DNA of 64,000 bases from an uncultured Lachnospiraceae bacterium. Lineage in GTDB: Bacteria > Bacillota > Clostridia > Lachnospirales > Lachnospiraceae. Position numbers and translations under genes: made by a program. The notes beneath the pieces were generated by a model, which saw only the letters and a program-made list of their open reading frames with translations, did not search any database and had not been told where the DNA came from. The stretch covers positions 124,001-188,000 of the forward strand of contig ONKG01000002.1 in assembly GCA_900318375.1 (NCBI GenBank), written 5' to 3'. This document shows positions 59,323-64,000 of this stretch, piece after piece; position 1 is the first letter of the stretch; every line of letters starts with the position of its first letter.

Positions 59323-61005
59323 TCACATGGAAAAACTGAAATAAGCCGGCACTATAATGATCAGCATAGTGATCCCCAGCATGATCATCATGGGAAACAA
59401 AAGTCTTGTTCCCGCCTCTTCACCCATCTCTCTGGCAAGATTCTTCCGCTCCTCAAAAGAGCTCTCCGCCTCTTCCTGAAGCACCTGCAGGAGGGTATCG
59501 TTTCCTCTGCGCAGGTTCTGCACCAGCAGTGTACACAGCTTCGTATACTGTCTCAGATGGCAGCGGCGCCCGAAATGCATATAGGCATCCGCTTCCGGTA
59601 TCCCGCTGTCCAGTTCATTGCAGACAAGCAGCACTTCTTCATAGAGCCAGCGCCTGCCGTTCTGTCTCCGGCTGTCCTTTTTGTTCCGGTTATGCCCCCC
59701 GGATGCCAGCTTCTGCCGGTAGTCCTCCCCGCATTTGTAAAAAATATTGCGCACACTCATTCCGGCGCCGAGGAAAAGCACGATCTTGCTGGTAAGCTGC
59801 GGGTAATCAATGGCAAGCTGCCGGTTCCTCTCGCGGGTCTTTTCATGAAGACGGTAATCCGCTGCATACCACACCAGTACACAGATCACAATCCCCAGGA
59901 TCAGAATTCCCCCGCTCACATCCTCGACCTTCTCTGTCCAGGTCAGAGCCAGGCCTCCCGCGGAATCCGGCAGCGAAAAGTCCGGCTTGTCCGCGCTCTC
60001 TTTCTCCGCATTCAGAAGTGCCGTCCCGACAGCATCCTGCAGTTTTTCCTGCTCGTCCCGGATCGGGGCACGTACTACAAAATTCATTTTCTTTTGAAAC
60101 TGATAGTCTCCGCAGGTCAGAAGTGCCGTCAGTTCAACTTCTTCCGCCTGTCCCTGTCTGTAGTCTTCATTGAAAATGCTCCCGTCTGTGTCCAGTACCG
60201 CATAGCGGCTGCTCTCCCAACTAAGGGTGAAAGGCTGCATCTGTGCAGGATCCGGCATGACAATCGGATAGCGGATCTGATCCGCCGCCTCGTTTTCTCC
60301 CAGAAGGCTTTCGGGAAACTGCCGGAGAATCTTGCGGGCTGCACTCTCTGCTTCATCTTTTGTATACTGTCTTGCATGTACGGTCACCGTATACGTGCCG
60401 TAATCCTTCATCACCTCCTTTCCTTCCTCTTCCGAAGATTCCTGCGGACTCCGAATGCCGGAGCCTTCCTGTCCCTCCTGCGGACTCCCGGCACCGTTTT
60501 CTTCCCCGCCGGCCTCCGCGGCGGCATCCTCCTCCGGTTGGCGCAGAGAAGCGCGGACGGTCAGCTGCCGGTCTCCGCCGCCGGTCTCCTGCCGCTGCAC
60601 AGTTCCGTCCTTCTGCAGGATCCCGGAGGTGAAAGACCGTACATGCATGGCACCCGCCAGCAGGATCCCCGCAAAAAGCAGCATCAGCATTCGTTCAAAT
60701 TTATCCAGACGGTACATGACTTCTTCGCGCCCTGCTTTCAGGGAAGGATAGAGGATCCTCAGGTCATTGCGTACACTCTCTTCTCCGGGGATCAGAAGAT
60801 CCTTTCCCTTTCTCCTGCGCCTCTCTCTGTGCTTTTCCAGCCTTTTGATCAGCCAAAGCGCCATCCTCCGGAAAGGCCTGCGCACAGGAGGGTCCCGCGC
60901 AAACGTCGGGAGCTCTTCACCGGACGATAAAACCAAAAGCGCCGCAAATACCCCCAACAGCACTGCATATAAGCCTGTATAGACTACTGTGATCACTTTT
61001 TCCAT
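59323..61005 (-). CDS. tadC: TadC-like type II secretion F protein with exported insert
   Basis: 560 residues, about twice the usual TadC. A first membrane helix at residues 5-27 and a basic cytoplasmic part are followed by a second helix near 113-130. An exported insert runs to about 320: a Glu/Gly-rich stretch, then a beta domain (YTVTVHARQYTKDEAESAAR; TDGSIFNEDYRQ; VELTALLTCGDYQF) resembling degenerate bacterial Ig-like domains. The C-terminal 230 residues are the GspF-type domain (NELDSGIPEADAYMHFGRRC; LREMGEEAG-like region LAREMGEEAGTRLLFPMM) with its final helices. GAGGAGACAGAGTG precedes the ATG at 61005. It pairs with TadB. Confidence 0.86.
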   Translation of the reverse strand: MEKVITVVYTGLYAVLLGVFAALLVLSSGEELPTFARDPPVRRPFRRMALWLIKRLEKHRERRRRKGKDLLIPGEESVRNDLRILYPSLKAGREEVMYRLDKFERMLMLLFAGILLAGAMHVRSFTSGILQKDGTVQRQETGGGDRQLTVRASLRQPEEDAAAEAGGEENGAGSPQEGQEGSGIRSPQESSEEEGKEVMKDYGTYTVTVHARQYTKDEAESAARKILRQFPESLLGENEAADQIRYPIVMPDPAQMQPFTLSWESSRYAVLDTDGSIFNEDYRQGQAEEVELTALLTCGDYQFQKKMNFVVRAPIRDEQEKLQDAVGTALLNAEKESADKPDFSLPDSAGGLALTWTEKVEDVSGGILILGIVICVLVWYAADYRLHEKTRERNRQLAIDYPQLTSKIVLFLGAGMSVRNIFYKCGEDYRQKLASGGHNRNKKDSRRQNGRRWLYEEVLLVCNELDSGIPEADAYMHFGRRCHLRQYTKLCTLLVQNLRRGNDTLLQVLQEEAESSFEERKNLAREMGEEAGTRLLFPMMIMLGITMLIIIVPAYFSFSM

Positions 61006-61075
61006 CACTCTGTCTCCTCAAATCCTTTCTTGACATATCACCAAATTGCTTTTTCTTTCGGATCACTTTCCCTGC

Positions 61076-61816
61076 TCACAGTTCTATGGCCATGATCCGG
61101 TCCGCAAGCAGGACCGCCGCCAAATATGCCGCCAGGCATCCTGTCATAAAGGCTGCCCCTGCAGCGTTATGATAGAGGACTCTGAAAAATCCCTCTGTCG
61201 TCAGACCCAGATAAAAAATGATAAAAAAGGGAACTCCCGCCATAATCTTCTGCTCGAATTTCCTGCTGCTGAGGAGAATATCAATTTCTGTATCGATCTC
61301 CATGCGGTCCCTGATGATTTCCGCCGTCCGTCCGAGGATTTCCGGCAGATTGCCGCCGCTCCTGCGGGCGATGGTAAAGACCTCCGCAAATTCACTGATC
61401 TCCTCTATCTCCCATCTCGAGGCAAACTCCAGAAGGAGCCTCTCCAGCGGAATCCTGTTTTCAATCCCCTTTCCGATCCGTTTCATCTCCTTTGTGATCA
61501 TCGCTTTTTCGCCAAACTGAAAAAGCATTTCCCTGCGGCATTCAACAAAGGCATTTTCCGCGGAATATCCCGCCTTCAAGGCCGTAATAATGGCCGCCAG
61601 GGCCTCCCTGAACTGCAGGGACAATTCTTTTTTGTCCTTCTGCAGTTTTTCCCGGGATCTGCGCTGATAATACGGATATAAGAGCGGCAGCAGAAACACC
61701 GCAGCAGCAGGTGAATCATAAAAGAGATAGGCGATGACTCCGATCAGGCCCGCGCCCTCCAGCAAAAAAAGAGGGTTTTCAGGAAGCTTCATCCGTATTC
61801 CGTGTCTTCTTCTCAA
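61076..61816 (-). CDS. tadB: TadB-like type II secretion F protein
   Basis: About 246 residues with N- and C-terminal membrane helices and a central GspF-type domain (LQFREALAAIITALKAGYSAENAF; EFAEVFTIARRSGGNLPEIL). These proteins form the inner-membrane platform on which the TadA ATPase acts. Start uncertain: a TTG at 61816 has AGGAGG 9 nt upstream, while an ATG at 61792 lacks a good ribosome site. It lies between tadA and tadC. Confidence 0.87.
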   Translation of the reverse strand: MRRRHGIRMKLPENPLFLLEGAGLIGVIAYLFYDSPAAAVFLLPLLYPYYQRRSREKLQKDKKELSLQFREALAAIITALKAGYSAENAFVECRREMLFQFGEKAMITKEMKRIGKGIENRIPLERLLLEFASRWEIEEISEFAEVFTIARRSGGNLPEILGRTAEIIRDRMEIDTEIDILLSSRKFEQKIMAGVPFFIIFYLGLTTEGFFRVLYHNAAGAAFMTGCLAAYLAAVLLADRIMAIEL

Positions 61817-62023
61817 TCTTCGCACCCTCCTTCCGGGACCCGCGATGTCCCTTCTTCCGCTCGCTTATCGAATCATGAGCTTTTTTCCAATGTTTTACTC
61901 CCGGAAGGGGGAACTGTCTTTCTCCTCCCCGGGGCGGATACTAATCAAAACACTCCATAGACGTAATCAAAATACTGTCTTTCCTGTCTCCGGGGCGGAT
62001 ACGTTTTTTTCTGACGTATTCGC

Positions 62024-63280
62024 TCACCCCCAGGGGCAGTCCACACCTGCCATGGCAAGCTTGTCTCTGGAAGACAGGCGGCCTGTCCGTTCCCAGCTTC
62101 CGATGATTTTCCCGTCTTTTTCCCCGTTTTCACAGAAACGGAAGATCGGCGCGGTCATAATACACCCGTCCTGCATTCCTGTGACCTCACTGATTTCCAG
62201 CAGTTTGCGGCTTCGGTCCCGAAGTCGTCCCAGATGAACGATCAGATCGATGGCCGAGGCAATCTGGCCCCTTATTGCCGGCAGCGGCAGATCCATGCCC
62301 ATAAGGATCATGGTCTCCAGACGTGCCAGCATGTCTCCGGCACTGTTTGCATGCCCGGTGGACATGGAGCCGTCATGTCCGGTATTCATAGCCTGGATCA
62401 TATCGATCGCTTCGCTTCCGCGGACCTCTCCGACGACGATCCTGTCCGGCCGCATACGCAGGGCGGACTTGATCAGGTCCCGGATGGTGATGGGCCGGCA
62501 CCCCTCCACATTCGCATTCCTCGCCTCCAGCCGCACCAGGTTTTCTATATGCCTGATCTGCAGCTCGGCATTGTCCTCGATGGTGATGATCCGTTCCCCT
62601 GCGGGGATATATTCCGAGAGGGCATTCAGGAAAGTTGTTTTACCCGACCCGGTTCCCCCGCTGATAAAAATGTTGTATCCCGCCCTCACTATGCAGTTCA
62701 AAAAGGCGGCAATGTCCTCCGACAAAGAGCCGAAAGCCAGCAGATCCTCCATCCGGATCGGCTTCTCGGGAAAGCGGCGGATCGTTACGATCGGACCATT
62801 GAGCGCCACAGGCGGCAGAACGACATTGACTCGGTCTCCGTTTCCGAGACGGGCGTCCACGATCGGCGAAGATTCATTCACCACCCGATTGCAGGCGGAC
62901 ACGATCTGCTGCACAACATCCTCCAGTTTTTCCTTTGAAACAAAGGCCATGTCCGTCCTGCTCACCCTGCCTTCCCGCTCAACAAAAATATTGTCGGGGC
63001 CGTTGATCATAATCTCTGTGACGGAGGAGTCTTCGATCAGGTCCTGCAGGATGTCCAGACGGCGGATCGCGTTGAAAAGTTCCTGCCGCATCTTTTTCAT
63101 CTCATCCAGCGACAGGTTCCCTGCGCGCTTTGCCCGTATGATCTCATCATCGATCAGCTCAAGGACCTCTTTATCCTCGACGCTGCGCGAAAAATCAATC
63201 CCGTGTATGACTGCGTCGTGGATTTCCTCCCGCGTCTGTGTATAAGTGCTCACGCCATTCATCCCCTTCTTTACAGCCAT
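62024..63280 (-). CDS. tadA: TadA/CpaF secretion ATPase
   Basis: About 418 residues of the type II/IV secretion ATPase family. The N-terminal part ([33 protein letters not shown]) is followed by Walker [21 protein letters not shown], the Asp-box [10 protein letters not shown], Walker B region [16 protein letters not shown] and the His-box [12 protein letters not shown]. It powers Flp pilus assembly. The ATG at 63280 with GACGGAG upstream is the best start; ATG 63262 and GTG 63253 are alternatives. Its 5' end overlaps the end of the TadZ-like gene, so the two are translationally coupled. Confidence 0.93.
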   Translation of the reverse strand: MAVKKGMNGVSTYTQTREEIHDAVIHGIDFSRSVEDKEVLELIDDEIIRAKRAGNLSLDEMKKMRQELFNAIRRLDILQDLIEDSSVTEIMINGPDNIFVEREGRVSRTDMAFVSKEKLEDVVQQIVSACNRVVNESSPIVDARLGNGDRVNVVLPPVALNGPIVTIRRFPEKPIRMEDLLAFGSLSEDIAAFLNCIVRAGYNIFISGGTGSGKTTFLNALSEYIPAGERIITIEDNAELQIRHIENLVRLEARNANVEGCRPITIRDLIKSALRMRPDRIVVGEVRGSEAIDMIQAMNTGHDGSMSTGHANSAGDMLARLETMILMGMDLPLPAIRGQIASAIDLIVHLGRLRDRSRKLLEISEVTGMQDGCIMTAPIFRFCENGEKDGKIIGSWERTGRLSSRDKLAMAGVDCPWG

Positions 63281-64000
63281 GCTCTGTCTCCGTCTGACCC
63301 ATAAAAGCTGTATCACCTCCGCCGCGCATCAGCTGCTGACGGATATAGACTGCCAGTTCACCCCGGGTGAGGTCTTCAAGCCTGGCGGGGATTTCCCGGA
63401 ATATGGGAAGCTTCCAATACTGCGTCCGAATCCTGATATCCTCATAGTTCATCCTCCGCAGAAGGTCCTCATACTGAAAACAGCGGGCACGGGAGAAGGA
63501 ATCGTCCCGCACGATCGTGTACACTCTGTCGCATGTGCGCAGGATATCCAGCAGTCCGTCTGTATGCTCCGTCAGATCCATAATGAGATATTCATATTCT
63601 GTCACCTTCTCGATCGTTCGGAGCAGGCTGCTCCACTGCTCTCTTTTGATCGACCGCAGTTCAATAAAGGATTTCATGGGAGGAAGAAAGTGCAGTCCCC
63701 CGACCTCCTCAGTCATCATTTCCAACTGTCCGGCAAGCTTCTCCCGCGCGCATTCGTTGTAATAAATCAGGTCGCTGACGCTCCCCCTGAAGCTTCTTGC
63801 CAGCATCTTGTCCAGTCCGGAAAAAGCTTCAAAGTTCATATACAGGACCCGGTGGCCGCCGGCGAGGATCTGCCCCAGTGTCATGCTGAAAGTCGTCTGC
63901 AGGCAGCGTGTCACCGGTGTATAGACTCCAATCCGCACCATAGGCCTGCCGTGCCGCAGCGACGGCAGGACCGGTTCCTCTCCCGCCGCGCATTTTGTTC
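63195..64000 (-). CDS. TadZ/CpaE-like protein, 5' end outside window
   Basis: A MinD/CpaE-like P-loop family protein that places the pilus machinery in the cell. The visible part includes [21 protein letters not shown], where the expected deviant Walker A (GGxGxTT) is degenerate, then [10 protein letters not shown] and YLIMDLTEH corresponding to switch and Walker B regions. An ATG at 63941 exists, but the frame stays open to the window edge with no stop (upstream residues end ..LPSLRHGRP), so an N-terminal receiver-like domain outside the window is likely. Overlaps tadA by about 85 nt. Confidence 0.82.
   Translation of the reverse strand, partial: TKCAAGEEPVLPSLRHGRPMVRIGVYTPVTRCLQTTFSMTLGQILAGGHRVLYMNFEAFSGLDKMLARSFRGSVSDLIYYNECAREKLAGQLEMMTEEVGGLHFLPPMKSFIELRSIKREQWSSLLRTIEKVTEYEYLIMDLTEHTDGLLDILRTCDRVYTIVRDDSFSRARCFQYEDLLRRMNYEDIRIRTQYWKLPIFREIPARLEDLTRGELAVYIRQQLMRGGGDTAFMGQTETEHGCKEGDEWREHLYTDAGGNPRRSHTRD

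Noticed and set aside
59317..60930. 537-codon plus-strand open frame opposite tadC
   Set aside because: Antisense to the TadC-like gene; no motif or ribosome site.

Overview
The window reads as a piece of chromosome from a moderately GC-rich Clostridia bacterium, most likely a Lachnospiraceae relative. That placement is inferred from the protein families present: anaerobic Cbi-type cobalamin synthesis, a DUF896 protein, a Tad/Flp pilus locus with DUF5702 and DUF6382-FHA proteins, a PknB-like kinase with a PP2C phosphatase, and RACo/UroD-type corrinoid methyltransfer genes. No rRNA, tRNA, CRISPR array, transposase or phage gene was seen.

Bases 1-20962, almost all on the minus strand, hold a large anaerobic cobalamin locus. 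One transcription unit probably starts at an extended -10 promoter near 15980. It reads cbiC, cbiD, cbiF, cbiH, a cbiJ-cbiE-cbiT fusion, a CobD-type decarboxylase, cbiG, a corrinoid-type ABC transporter (binding lipoprotein, permease, and an ATPase fused to cbiA), then cbiB running off the left edge. A second unit starts near 21188 and reads cobT, cbiP, then a tandem Uma2 gene beyond a terminator. A CobC-like phosphatase is divergent at 21347. cbiL, cobU, cobS and an ordinary cytoplasmic cobaltochelatase are absent from the window. Several linkers and spacers carry short tandem repeats or REP-like palindromes.

Bases 22221-33455 hold a surface-protein and signalling block: a 2339-residue Ig-like surface protein, a small single-pass membrane protein, a Ser/Thr kinase with an extracytoplasmic tail, and a PP2C phosphatase. 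An XRE regulator diverges from it across overlapping promoters. Bases 33809-36488 hold a HyuA-like ASKHA protein tail-to-tail with a single-domain Uma2 gene.

Bases 37122-49620 return to corrinoids. A cobalamin riboswitch with its own terminator precedes a 1002-residue exported lipoprotein made of two tandem CbiK-like chelatase domains plus a C-terminal beta-type domain. To its right is a corrinoid methyltransferase unit: corrinoid protein, RACo-type activator, a frameshifted DUF2284 gene and an MtaA/MtbA-like methyltransferase. Nearby are a PocR-AraC regulator, a second UroD-family protein and a divergent AraC regulator. An esterase, an MGMT-like protein, an AsnB-like protein lacking its glutaminase start, and a HIT protein follow.

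Bases 53289-64000 (minus strand) hold a Tad/Flp pilus locus: TadZ-like (open at the right edge), TadA, TadB, a TadC-like protein with a large exported insert, Flp pilin, a DUF5702 protein, two TadE-like proteins, a prepilin peptidase and a DUF6382-FHA protein. A cluster of DnaA-box-like sequences lies inside it. The most unusual items are the riboswitch-controlled exported double CbiK, the ABC ATPase-CbiA fusion, the in-frame REP-like palindrome in cbiJET, and the DnaA-box cluster.
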